A DNA stretch of 64,000 nt, taken from contig JAUGWO010000039.1 of NCBI GenBank assembly GCA_049724395.1, positions 55,525 to 119,524 of the forward strand, in the 5' to 3' direction. A program made the translations under genes and the position numbers. The stretch is from Spongospora subterranea f. sp. subterranea (taxonomy: Eukaryota > Endomyxa: Phytomyxea > Phytomyxea > Plasmodiophorida). Under the pieces are notes generated by a model. That model had not been told where the DNA came from, did not search any database, and was given only the letters and a program-made list of their open reading frames with translations. Below are positions 1-9,800 of this stretch, piece after piece. Every line of letters starts with the position of its first letter. Position 1 is the stretch's first letter.

Positions 1-64
1 ACCTTGGTCGCGTTCATCTTGAGCATTGGCCTTCCAGGCAGCAGCGACACGTTCCCGTTCACGA

Positions 65-1712
65 TCAGCAGGTTGTTGGCTCCGTTGACGTGATTTCTAT
101 GGGCAGCGACGATTCCTCCAGGAATCGGATGATGCATCGGCGCAACGACCGATTCTCGACCAGAAGCGCATCGCGATGACTGGATAGGGCGCGATTCTGC
201 AAAGAAACCAGACCCCTACGACGCGATATCCGATCGGCTTCGCTGTCCCTGTCGGGGTCCTAAAACCAGGAACAATCGTTAAAAACCGTCCGATATTGAC
301 AAAGGAACTCCCCAGAATATCGCCCACCGATGAACACAGTTTAATGACAAACACCAAAAAGACAATGATCAACATCTCATCATGGGGAATCGACGTTTTG
401 GGTGATGAATTCCAAGAGACAATTTACAACGGAAATTGAATGAACTGGTGAAAGGTCGGAGGAATTCGAGGCCGTTTCTATGAACGCACCGCGATGTATT
501 CGTGATCAGACGCTATAGTGTGGACGATGATCTGATCCTGATCCCGTCCCTGGACGTGCTGAGCCAGCGCCAGGATCCGCTCGGCCTGATCGATCAGCTC
601 CTGGATGCGTCGTCGAGCGCCTCGGCACGATCGCGACACCTGGCGTCCCCGGTCTTCGCCCGCCGCCCGCTTCCTGGCGATAATCGCCTTCAGCGTTGAA
701 TACTCCTTGGCGATCCTGTTCCGTTGATCACGAAGATCGCGATTCCTATATCATTCATTTTCAGACTCGTCGCCAAATTCTAAAATCACGATATTCCGAA
801 CCTGATTTGCGATTGATTTTGTGTCTCGTGAAGTTTCTTTCGCCATCTGATCACAGATCTGTGTAGATTGTCCATCTTCCTGGCTCGTTCTCCAATCTCC
901 AGCGCGATCTGTCGATCGCGCCCATCCAGGTACTGGAAGTCCTTGGTCCGGTCCTGGGTCGTGTCGACGTATCGCTCGTGCTCATCGTCGAACAGAGTCT
1001 CGAGATTGTCGATGATCGCCCCCATCCACAACCGCATATTGTTCACCCGTTCCAGTCCCCGATTCCTCAGCGCCTCCTTGATTGACTGGAAGTTCTGATC
1101 TGTTTCCTCGACCGCGTTCTGCATCTGATCGATAACCTTCTGCAACGCGCCCTGAACGGGACCGAACACGTCCCGGAACGATCTCCCCAATCCGATCTGT
1201 TCTGTGGCGGCGATCGCCCCCTGCTGCCCGATCCGGTTCTGCCACGAAATCTCCATGGCCGACACCGCCTCTCTCCAGGTCTGCACGATCTCGTCCAGAT
1301 GACGTCCCTGCGATCTCCCGCTGCGATCGACCTGATCGATCAGCGCGTCCATCAACGTCAGCTCGTATTGTGACAATCGCCCGGATCGCTCCATTGTCGT
1401 GGCAAATTCCGCCCGATATTGTTCGCCATCGTCCTTCAATATCGCCACCTTCCCGTCGCGAACCTCGCCCCGGTTTCTCAACAGCACCTGTCGCCTCGAA
1501 ACACTGCAATCGGATCCGGTTTCCCGTTTAGCCAATTGGATCATCAGTTGATATCGGGCCGTTTTGACTCGCATTTCGGCGACGACGGCGCTAGCGTCCC
1601 CGGCGGTTGCCTTCACATCCTTCCCCATTAGATCGTCATCGCTCGACCCTTTCTTGTTCGTTATTCCTGCACCTTTGACGCTCTTCCCCACCATCGCGCC
1701 TCCTTTTCCCAT
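65..1712 (-). CDS. DRC2: Dynein regulatory complex subunit 2 (CCDC65/DRC2-like), multi-exon
   Basis: DRC2 is a coiled-coil subunit of the nexin-dynein regulatory complex on axonemal doublet microtubules and controls dynein activity. Exon 1 (1712-802) encodes about 303 residues of charged helix; its last third (DTTQDRTKDFQYLDGRDRQI, then ALEIGERARKMDNLHRS) follows the conserved DRC2 stretch ending in a pattern like TEATEDRKIAFE. A 56-bp GT-AG intron (801-746) joins in phase 2 to exon 2 (745 to about 478), which carries AERILALAQ, matching AERVLRLAE of animal DRC2. A last exon (259-65), after a TTTTAG acceptor, carries ALLVENRSLRRCIIRFLEES, like the animal C-terminus. I cannot place the splice sites between 478 and 260, where a middle exon may lie. 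I chose the start at 1712 (MGKGG) because the 36 residues upstream are low-similarity and proline/arginine rich. Family assignment is from memory of the human protein; joined length is near the usual 430-480 residues. Confidence 0.75.
746..801 (-). other. Spliceosomal intron, 56 bp, in the DRC2-like gene
   Basis: On the minus strand the sequence reads AATCAG|GTTCGG at the donor and GATATAG|GAATCG at the acceptor. Removing it restores a single phase-2 reading frame between two segments that both resemble DRC2, whereas reading through gives a stop after six codons. It fits the other short introns of this window. Confidence 0.75.
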
Positions 1713-2167
1713 TTCCGCGCCCCGATCCCTGGTTCCCGTGTGCGATTCGGGCGATCCGTCACGGCGGCGAAGGGCCGGTACGTCGTGGGCTTCAAATGAA
1801 CTCAGGGGATCGTTCCACACCCGAGAACCAGAATCGATCAGATATTTTGTTGATCTGTGAACGGGTTTGTGCTGAACAGATCACCCGATACCCCTTATCA
1901 GGTCGCTGTCACCGCCGCTTAAGAGCCGTTCCATCATATTTCCATTGGGATTTCGTTGGTCGTTTCGCCAGTCTGCCGATGTTAAATAATTTAGGGGTTT
2001 GGGGTACCTTTAACTCGGCGCTGATTAAACAGCAGGAGATCACTACGATGAAAAGGGCGATTTCATCGCCATATTCAAGTTTTCTGCTGTAGTTGAACGA
2101 ATGAGCTCTGAAATCTGGACCAGTTTTTGCACTTTCTAGATTAGGATTATTTTCAAAAGGTCTGGCC
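1713..2167. other. Intergenic stretch upstream of the DRC2-like gene
   Basis: I see no supportable gene here. It should contain the DRC2 promoter, since the gene reads leftward from 1712. Composition drops from GC-rich coding to mixed intergenic DNA. No clear TATA box or repeat was recognised. Confidence 0.4.
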
Positions 2168-2223
2168 CGGCGCCTCGATATCTTATGAGGTGTCAAGATA
2201 CCTCATAAGATATCGAGGCGCCG
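2168..2223. repeat. Perfect 24-bp inverted repeat (hairpin)
   Basis: Arms 2168-2191 and 2200-2223 are exact reverse complements (left arm begins CGGCGCCTCGATATC) around the 8-base loop GTCAAGAT. No gene overlaps it. The stretch from 2224 to about 2590 has no recognisable gene. Confidence 0.85.
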
Positions 2224-2593
2224 TGGAAATGAAGTCGTTATGCAATAGAAACCGCCCCAAAAAATTGAACGGGGAACCAACGTGAAAGAATCAATGGAAC
2301 GCGTGTTCCTCCCATTTATCCTGCGAATCGTTCTGTCAACACCAACCAATAACCGATTATTGCTCTATATCGCATTAATGAAGTATCATTGATGTTATGA
2401 TGTAGTACAGTAAATCATCCTAATAAGACATTGGAAAATTGACATAGGGTTCAGGGTCTAAGCTCAAAAATGGTCATTCTGGGGTTCAGGGTGTTAATAA
2501 GTCTCAAAACACAGCATTTTTTTGAGTGATACAAAATGCCTCAAAAACCCAAAAGTCTAAGTTCCCTCACAATAAGACAATGAATAAATAAAT

Positions 2594-3302
2594 CTAAGGA
2601 GAGCTCTTTATTGAATTTTGTGGATCCAACAGCTTTCCAGTGCAACGAATGAACCAACACCAATCAGTTTTGTGGATCCAACAGCTTTCCAGTGCAACGA
2701 ATGAACCAACACCAATCAGTTCTCCGAAAGTGTCGAATCCAAACGGCATTGAACGGTACAGCGCGACAATCAAACCTACCTGCGATTTGAGAATTGGGTG
2801 ATTGTGGACAGGTTTCATTTCATCCATCAACAGATGAATTTTTCGATGCGCTATCAGTGCCTGTGTCGTTTGACACTTCTTCCCACATGTTTTGCTCAAC
2901 AATCGTTCAGCGACTGCGCGCGGACAGTCGACAGCAATGAATTTAGATCCAATTTTCTCAATGAAACACTGACCGAAAAAACTTGTGAAACGATGACTGC
3001 ACCTGTTTGATTGAGCCAACCGAAACATCACTATTCCTGGACCGAGTAAAATCACAGCTCGCCTCGCTTCTGCTCGAAAAGGCAGACCCGCCCCCAGACG
3101 TGGTGCAAATCACCGACAAATCACCTGACGATACGACGACAGGCAGTGCAGGTGCGGTTAGGGCGCCTGGATCTGAGGGCTGTGTGTCAACCACCCGACC
3201 AATTATCGAGCGATTCAACGCGGAGAACTCTGATTCGTCGATCGCGCCGGCTTTGAGCAGGGCGTTCAGCTCCTTCAGCTGATCGATAAACGACTCCGAC
3301 AT
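2594..3302 (-). CDS. Putative two-exon protein: SHOCT-like N-terminus plus Cys-Cys-His-His domain
   Basis: Exon 1 (3302-3003, exactly 100 codons) starts MSESFIDQLKELNALLKAG and continues AIDESEFSALNRSIIG, which fits the SHOCT pattern (L..LL..G.I.E.EF...K..L). A serine/valine-rich linker follows. A possible 34-bp GT-AG intron (3002-2969) is flanked in phase 0 on both sides; exon 2 (2968-2594, 125 codons including the stop) contains KTCGKKCQTTQALIAHRK and DEMKPVHNHPI, a Cys-x3-Cys...His-x-His arrangement like FLYWCH/WRKY-type zinc fingers of transposon proteins. The C-terminus runs through a 52-bp tandem duplication and is probably not original. Function is unknown. The intron is very short, so a frameshifted pseudogene is an alternative. 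Confidence 0.4.
2617..2720. repeat. 52-bp tandem duplication
   Basis: Two nearly identical copies beginning TTTTGTGGATCCAACAGC, with BamHI-like GGATCC sites at 2622 and 2674 (period 52). Because 52 is not a multiple of three, the duplication shifts the reading frame of the overlapping minus-strand ORF. Confidence 0.9.
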
Positions 3303-3725
3303 GAAGCGGCAATGACGTTCGACGTGCAATGGCCACTGTGTCGAGAACGAAGTGGCCAGAAATATTCTTAAAAGATCATTCTATTGAGACTTTTCCCCCG
3401 CTGAAATTGGGGGTGTGAATTTGGTCCTGAGAAGACTTTTTGCCAAACTGATCCGGGGATGAGGGGCTTTACGGTCACAATTCAGGGTTCAAGCCTTTAT
3501 AGAAATAGTTTTGTCACAATGAATTACTGTATTGATGTAGCAAATTATTGAAACTTAGTACATACCGTAGACTTTGGTGCCTCTTTACGTGGTGGTATTT
3601 TCTCGGGGGGAAGGCCAAGGTATACAAGAATCTGGCAAGGGTAGATTTTGGCGCCAAATTCAATGTGCTACATATGTGGACGGCCCTTGTCAGTGCGACT
3701 CCAACGGTACAATTCCCATTGAAAA
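3303..3725. other. No recognised gene; one copy of a 17-bp recurrent motif
   Basis: The only structure seen is TACCGTAGACTTTGGTG at about 3564-3580. The same 17-mer occurs at 8581 and most of it, inverted, at 4444-4456, suggesting an element end. Confidence 0.4.
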
Positions 3726-4078
3726 TGAAGAGGTATTTCTCCTTGAATGTCAAAGCTGCGATCGTGACCCAGGCCTACTCTCAGGAAGGCATCCTTAAGA
3801 AGACAGCAAGGAAATATCGCATCTCACCAGCGCAGATCAGGAGATGGAACAAGCAGAAGGTTGCTATAGGAGAAATATATCCAACGAATCGGAGATTTAA
3901 AAATAGTTTATCCCGGGCGTGCTCTTCAAGGCAGCGAATGTACCGGTTTCTACACAAGGAAAACGTCGTACAGAGACGGGAAACGAACGTTGCTCAGAAT
4001 ACCAGGTATGACCAACAACAGATTGACCAGTTCGTTGAGTATGTCAACGAGCACATTCGAAACTCTTATTGCGTTTAG
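3725..4078 (+). pseudogene. Pogo-like (DDE_1) transposase N-terminal fragment
   Basis: A methionine at about 3725 opens MKRYFSLNVKAAIVTQAY, followed by KKTARKYRISPAQIRRWNKQ, a typical psq/CENP-B-like helix-turn-helix used by pogo/Tigger transposases to bind their ends. After a short gap the frame carries MYRFLHKENVVQRRETNVAQ and NTRYDQQQIDQFVEYVN, resembling the segment that precedes the catalytic domain in this family. The middle linker looks deleted and the DDE domain is absent, so it cannot be active. Part of it is repeated in inverted orientation at 4456-4667. Confidence 0.55.
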
Positions 4079-4667
4079 CAGCGTTTTCGCAGTTCTCGTA
4101 CAATTGTAGGACTTGGTCGAATTTATTGGCAAACCTGTCTTTCGACCTGGCGACTAAGCTCCTGTGTAGGAATCCCACGCGACAGCTCTCGACGCCATCG
4201 CGAATCCGGTGGCATGCGATTGCCTGTTCCACTTGTCTAATCACAAACACCAATGACAACCTTGAAGCGAATGAGGTGGCCCTCGTTCATCCAGTTATCG
4301 CAAGTTTCGTGCGATTCACAAGAGCGACCGTTGCTGTCGGAATGTAACCCGACGATTTCGCCAACTCCCACATTATCCATTGAGTATTGAACCGAAATTA
4401 CAGGGTTTGCATACTGCGAATAAAAGTCTTCAAGGGGGCAGCACACCAAAGTCTACGAGGTCGAAACACAGGTTTGCCAATAAATTCGGCCAAGTCCTAC
4501 AATTGTACGAGAACTGCGAAAACGTGGCTAAACGCAATAAGAGTTTCAAGATTTCTTCGTTGACATACTTAACGCCCTGGTCAATCTGTTGTTGATCATA
4601 CCTGGTATTCTGAGGCCCGTCTTTGTACAACGTTTTCCTTGTGTAGAAACCGGTACATTCGCTGCCC
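3930..4667. repeat. Inverted duplication of a pogo-like segment
   Basis: Left arm about 3930-4150 and right arm about 4456-4667 are reverse complements at high identity with small indels (shared text includes GCAGCGAATGTACCGG and GTTCTCGTACAATTGTAGG). Confidence 0.8.
4060..4449 (-). pseudogene. Unrecognised repeated protein fragment (RIRDGVESCRVGFL family)
   Basis: The minus strand encodes GRSCESHETCDNW, EGHLIRFKVV and, after a break, AIACHRIRDGVESCRVGFLH followed by FANKFDQVLQLYENCENA. The Cys/His spacing suggests a small metal-binding or DNA-binding domain. A second inverted copy lies at 8585-8842 and a third partial copy at 4456-4560 (plus). Repetition on both strands and internal stops mark it as mobile-element debris, probably linked to the neighbouring pogo-like fragment. 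I do not recognise the family. Confidence 0.4.
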
Positions 4668-4800
4668 TAAAAAAATTCATATCGGTATCCGCTTCTTCAA
4701 GAACCAGCCTCTTCAGTTCCCGACAAATCATTCCAACCGAAATGGTTCGATGTCGTTCTTCCAGGATTTGAATAAACTGCCGAAGTTGGTTTGAACTTTC
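4550..4800 (-). pseudogene. Second, inverted pogo-like fragment
   Basis: Reading the minus strand gives QILEERHRTISVGMICREL and LKRLVLEEADTD, which resemble the linker between the helix-turn-helix and the catalytic domain of fungal and protist pogo-like transposases, then sequence homologous at DNA level to 3930-4100 but frameshifted. From 4800 to 5315 I see nothing supportable. Confidence 0.45.
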
Positions 4801-5486
4801 AACATTAGTGATGGGAGCACGCCCGAGATGAACTATCTTTGAATTTTGATTCGTTGAATATCTTCTCCTATAGCAACCTTCGCTTGTTCCATGTCCTGAC
4901 CTGCGCTGGTGAGATGATTAATTTCGTCGAGGCTAGCGTTTGTCGTCGGGAGCTGTCGTGGGCCCTCCACTTTGATCTCCTCCATCGCCGATTCGTGTCA
5001 CCGAGGGTCGCCCAGACCCCCTCCGGGATTCGTCGGATGTTCTGCCAGCGGTGTTAAAAACCGGACGGGCAATGTCCTCCGACTGCCCATTCCAGCCACG
5101 CCACTGTCAAGGAGCAGCTAGCCGAGTTGGGTGTATTCAAAATTGATGCGGAAAAGCGTCAACGATGCGGCCGTTCTGCCACAACCATCAAAATTCATGT
5201 TACAGCATTTCCTGCTGCGATTCACCCAGTGGAGCAGACTTTCTAAAGGCGCCCCTGTCAACGTTGCCTTCACTCTGGATTCAACGTATTTCACGGTCAT
5301 TTCATGGCCTAGATGATTGTACCGTCCGCAAGCTGCGATATACCGTGCGGACTAAGAGCATCTCCACCGCAAATCCTCAAATTCACAGTCCCTATCCCCA
5401 AATATGTTCGAGCGGCCTTTTATAGGGACAGTTAGTGCGTCGTAAGTCCACCGCGAGGTATCCCCAAAAACGATCCGTATATCTTC

Positions 5487-6830
5487 ATGGACCTGCTTCG
5501 CCGGTTGCAAATGTCGTTTATCGAAGAGGATCAGAACGATGCTATCATTGATGCTGTTCTGTCATCCGACGATGAAATGTTCAGTTCAGGGCAATTAGGT
5601 TCTCGCCATGGGGGCTCAAGGGTTGGTCGAAAACGTAATGTCGAACGTGGACGAGCACTGGGTGCGGCCCGCATTTACTCTGATTACTTCTCGGAAAACC
5701 CTATTTACAATGACAGGTTGTTTCGCCGACGCTTTCGGATGAGGAGAGAAGTTTTTCTACGCGTTCTCAACGGCGTCCGAGATTTCGACGAGTACTTCGA
5801 GCAGAAGAAAGACGCTCTGCTCCAATCCGGACTGTCCACCATTCAAAAGGTCACCGCGGCGATTCGGCAAATGGCGTATGGAACCGGTGCAGATGCATGC
5901 GACGAGTATATTCGAATCGGAGAGAGCACTGCGGCAGTTTGCCTTGACCGGTTCGCTGCAGCAGTTGTGGGGAGATTCGCTGGCGAGTATTTACGCGCTC
6001 CTACGCCAGAAGACTTAGAGAGGATCATTCGGGTCAATGCTGGTCGTGGATTCCCTGGTCTCCAAGGATCTTTGGATTGTTATAACTGGAAATGGGACAA
6101 ATGTCCCAAAGCAAAGCAGGGGCAATTCAAGGGCCATAAAGGCACTTCGATTTCCCTTGAGGCAGTGGTGGATGGCGAACTGTGGTTTTGGCACATTCAT
6201 TTCGGAATACCAGGCGCGTTGAACGATATCAACGTTGTTCAAAGATCAACGTTGCTGCATAATTTGATCAACGGCAAATCCCATCCAGTTACCTTCCACG
6301 TCAATGGCAACGCCTATGCCATGCCATACTTCTTGGTTGATGGCATATATCCAAGATGGTATGTGTTTATGAAGTCAATTCCGGACCCTCTTGGTGAGGC
6401 AGAAGCGCTCTTCACCAGGATGCACGAGGCGATCAGGAAGGATGTGGAACGTGGATTCGGAGTCATTCAGGCGCGCTGGGCGATTACAAAGCTCCCTGGT
6501 CGCAAATGGACTGTTTCTCGCCTATCAATGATAATGCATGCGTGCATAATCCTTCATAATATGGTGATAGAGGATGAACGCAGCAGCCACAAGCTCGGTC
6601 AAGACTTAGAGTTTGATGGACCTGTGAGTGCACGAGCGCGAACCAGCAACGTCATGGTACTTCGTTGCGCTGACGATCTGGTTGACGGTTCCTTTTGGTG
6701 CAACGGCAGCCAGAATGATGGCGACGCGCGATTTCGAAGCAGGAGCTCAGCTAAAACAAGATCTGATTGCGGAAATATGGAAAACGCATGGGAATTAAAT
6801 TGCTTTTATTCAGAATTTTTTGGCAATTGA
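5487..6830 (+). pseudogene. PIF/Harbinger DDE transposase, nearly intact
   Basis: This 447-residue reading frame has the Harbinger DDE domain: an N-terminal FRMRREVFLRVL helix near residue 83, first Asp in GSLDCYNWKW (D197), second in ALNDINVV (D248), and Glu in DVERGFGVIQARW (E321), followed by MHACIILHNMVIEDE near residue 350. It cuts and pastes the element together with its Myb-like partner. The last residues look out of frame: a second frame at 6715-6798 encodes DLIAEIWKTHGN then stop, the usual family ending, so one frameshift lies shortly before about 6715. The first ATG of the frame was used; length is normal for the family. Confidence 0.85.
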
Positions 6831-7628
6831 GCTTTGAGGTTTTCTAACGCCTGCTGTTTTTTCAATGCCAGGTACTGCGCGCCAACATGGTCATCATCGC
6901 GGACGACGATGCTGAACAGAGCCAGTTCGTTCTGCTCTTGCAGCAGCTCGTTACGGCGCGTCTGCGATGCAGCAATGTCTTGCTTGACTTTCAGAAGCTG
7001 CTGACGACTCTCGTCTTCGCGCTTATCGCCAAGCAGATTTTTTTTGGCAGCCTTGCAGCCGAGTGGGCGTTCACCATCTTGGCTTCCTTGCACGCCCTCT
7101 AAAACGGCTCGCTCCCTTTTTGCTGCCAAAGGGCTGGTGATCACCTACACACAATGCGTTACATTGCAAATTTATCATACTCAATTCAGTTGATTTCACC
7201 TTCCACTTGTCGCCAAACGCTTGCAGAGCCCGCCAACACGATTCAAATTCAAAGGACACGTTTTGTTCCTTTTCAAAAAGGTCGTGGGCGAACTGAAGAT
7301 AATCTTCATCATTAGACCCGCTCCTTTCGATGGACGTCGCAGTAGAATAGTACCCGATAAAAAGGTTTATCGCTGTTTGTAGGACGCTCCACCGGTTCTT
7401 CAGGGCTTTTTGTGTTCGGTCGGAAGAGCCGCCGCGCGCTACAAACGACGTTGACACCTTTTCCCAATACACGGTGCCTTTCTGATCGACACCGTTGATG
7501 GAATCGTAGCCAACCGATCCTACCGCACGCGTAAGCGCGAGGTTTTCCTCGTCTTTCCATGATTTGCCTCGACCGGCCTTCTGTGTTGCTCCGGGAGCAA
7601 CACACTCCTCGACAACTGAATCATTCAT
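6806..7628 (-). pseudogene. Harbinger Myb/SANT-like accessory protein
   Basis: Harbinger elements encode a Myb-like protein that binds the ends and brings the transposase to the nucleus. From 7628 the frame reads a trihelix/SANT-like domain with GKSWKDEENLALTRAV and TQKALKNRWSVLQ (residues about 20-85), then SCWRALQAFGDKWKV. A second frame (7144-6806) supplies ERPLGCKAAKK and a Gln-rich coiled coil, the usual C-terminal half. The two halves need either a short intron near 7150 or a frameshift to be joined; I could not find splice sites with the right phase. The gene converges on the transposase, with 3' ends overlapping. Confidence 0.7.
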
Positions 7629-8129
7629 GATTGACTGTAATTGTCATGGAATTACTCCGTGGGGACAGCTTTCGGGCAGTCCCCATATTTTATTTGTTTC
7701 GGGCAGTCCCCAAAATTTGGGGTCGATTTCGGAGTTTTTTTGGGGATGGGGACTGCGGTGGGGATAAATTTTGTCCCCAAAGACTTTGAAAAAGTGCGTT
7801 GGGACTGTTTTAGGGACGCGGTGGAGATGCTCTAATGGATTCCAATCTGATTTGACGATTATTGATAAACAACCTCGCTCGTTGGAGCCTTACGACGCTT
7901 AGAGTCGAACGCCCAGATGTTCGACTCTATAGAGTCGAGAGGTTGTTTATTAATAAACGTCAAATCAGAGTGGCCTCCATTAGTCCGCACTGTATATCGC
8001 AGCTTGCGTACCGTACAATGATTTTTCTGTTCCCATATCCAAGATACAAAGTTGCAGATTATTTGGCCACCGCTGACGGTGCTTTGATCGTTCCTATAGC
8101 AATCTATCATAAAAATCACAGCACGCGCA

Positions 8130-8440
8130 GTGGAATACTAGACTTATTTACCTGTAAAATTCTTTCCAATGTTCGCAGGGAAATATGTTCGTTATATTTC
8201 CTCTGCAAGGATAACGTATTTCTTGTATCGGAATATTACGGATAATCAGAGCTCGGACATCATCAATTTATTCGGTGCTCTTAATGGCTGCCGAAACTGG
8301 AAGGGAACGCTGGAATTGATGCTTCTTTATCCAACGTTGAAGTGTGCGGTGAGAAATGTCGATCTGGTGGTGCTTCCTGAGACCCTACACTATATCCTCA
8401 TTGCATTCACCAGCTTCCAACTTCCTCTGTGCGATATTTA
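8130..8440 (-). pseudogene. Fragment with an RTLQRW helix-turn-helix-like motif
   Basis: The minus strand reads LRKHHQIDISHRTLQRWIKK with a stop shortly upstream and another downstream. The motif resembles DNA-binding helices that precede integrase-like catalytic domains in some eukaryotic transposons. It is short and broken; identity is uncertain. Confidence 0.25.
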
Positions 8441-8859
8441 AAACAATTGGTTCTGCATCTGCCGACAACTCTCGACGAAAAACGCTAGCCTCAACGGCGA
8501 AATTAATCGACGAGTGAATGGAAAATGCAACCACAAAAAAAAATAAATGCGTGTCGCACTATGGCGGTTCTCGCATTCCCTACCGTAGACTTTGGTGTTG
8601 TGCAGTATGCAAACCCTGTAATCTCGGTTCAATACCCAATGGATAATGTAGAGTTGGTGAAATCGTCGGGTTACATTCCGACAGCAACGGTCGCTCTGTG
8701 AATCGCACGGTATTTGCGGCAACTGGATGAACGAGGGCGACTTCATTCGCTTCAAGGTTGTCACTGTTGATTGTGATCGACAAGTGCAACAGGCAATCGC
8801 ATGCCACCGGATTCGCGATGGCGTCGAGAGCTGTCGCGTGGGGTCGACATCCTTGAGTG

Positions 8860-9690
8860 ACGGCGCTGATTTGAACTCGACGGGAATCATAGCACCGTCG
8901 GCGAGCTAAAGAATTTTGGAAAATGTTTGACACTATGTACATGCTAAACATCATTTCCATTTAGCGTACAGGTCGTGGTCTCATGGTGGCGTTGAGACGG
9001 CAAATTCTCACGTTCTGTCAGCGTTATCGGAAATGCGACTTAATCGAAATGAGTGGCCTACACTCCTGCGGTTGATTTGTTTTTCTTCGAATAACTCGGT
9101 CTCACCGTCATTTGGATTTGCTCCAATCACGCTGTTTTCGGGCAGAGAGCCATCGCCTCCGTTCGATGCAATCTGGTCCCCGAACAGGTCGAATGTTCTA
9201 CGCGTGCAACTATCAACAGAAGAGTTAGATGATCATGTTGCTTAGTTAAGAAACAGGTTTGCCAATATGCATCGTGAAGTGTCACACATTCGAGAAGAAT
9301 TACGTCGACATAACCGACATCCAAGCTCAACTTCAATTGGCATGGACCCCGCACGTATCAAGGAAGTCGTGTCCGAATTTGTTTTCAAGTGGAAAATCTG
9401 ATTACCAGACAAGTTTCTGATTTGCATTTGCAACGCCTCCAGTTTTTATGCGGATTCCTCTTTTGGACGTAACCACTGAAATGTTAGCTCAAATAGCACA
9501 TGATAACGCAGTTCCAAGACATTATGGATGTTCGTCAGGACGAGGGCGGGAATAACCTGTTCAAGTTCATTGATTCGGTCTCTATAGAAAGACGATCCTT
9601 TAATAACTGGACCAGTATCAGATTAATCTATTCTCCCAGGGAATGAACTAGTTGATGTACAATAATTCATCCATGTATCGTTGCATAAAC
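8860..9690. other. No recognised gene
   Basis: Only short open frames on both strands without recognisable motifs. I see nothing else here. Confidence 0.4.
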
Positions 9691-9694
9691 CGGA

Positions 9695-9800
9695 GCCATG
9701 CCAACTATCTCTGTTTCCACAATCACCGTCATGTCGACACCGTGGAAGCCATGCCAGTTATCTCTGTTTCCACAATCACCGTCATGTTCCACACCGTGGT
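9695..9800. repeat. 53-bp tandem duplication
   Basis: Two copies of a unit starting GCCATGCCA(A/G)(C/T)TATCTCTG and ending near CACCGTGG, with a period of 53 bases. No gene function is evident. Confidence 0.85.

Larger units (their letters stand above)
5356..7832. mobile_element. PIF/Harbinger transposon, about 2.48 kb
   Basis: The element has perfect 15-bp terminal inverted repeats, GAGCATCTCCACCGC at 5356-5370 and its complement at 7818-7832, and a 3-bp TAA target duplication at 5353-5355 and 7833-7835, as expected for PIF/Harbinger. It carries the two characteristic convergent genes: a DDE transposase on plus and a Myb/SANT-like protein on minus. The subterminal parts hold repeats of GGGACAGT/CAGTCCC type. 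The intact ends and clean duplication suggest a fairly young insertion, although the coding regions carry at least one frameshift. Confidence 0.9.
5316..8019. repeat. MITE with about 80-bp inverted arms, split by the Harbinger insertion
   Basis: Left arm pieces 5316-5355 and 7833-7877 and the right arm 7938-8019 are reverse complements when the Harbinger element is removed: ATTGTACCGTCCGCAAGC pairs with GCTTGCGTACCGTACAAT, and CTGATTTGACG pairs with CGTCAAATCAG. Without the insertion the MITE is about 224 bp, nearly all palindrome, with TAA at the break point. Confidence 0.8.
4173..8842. repeat. Widely spaced inverted repeat pair (4173-4456 and 8585-8842)
   Basis: The two roughly 270-bp arms share text such as GGCAATCGCATGCCACCGG (as reverse complements) and end near the recurrent GTAGACTTTGGTG motif. 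The Harbinger element and its host MITE lie between them. Confidence 0.75.

Noticed and set aside
982-1509. 175-codon frame rich in Arg and Gly opposite/over DRC2 exon 1
   Set aside because: Same strand but shifted frame. The DRC2 frame explains the conservation and splicing; this one has no recognisable content.
7837-7979. Separate short MITE ending at TGGA...TCCA
   Set aside because: The pairing continues across the Harbinger insertion to 5316 and 8019, so it is the inner part of one larger MITE.
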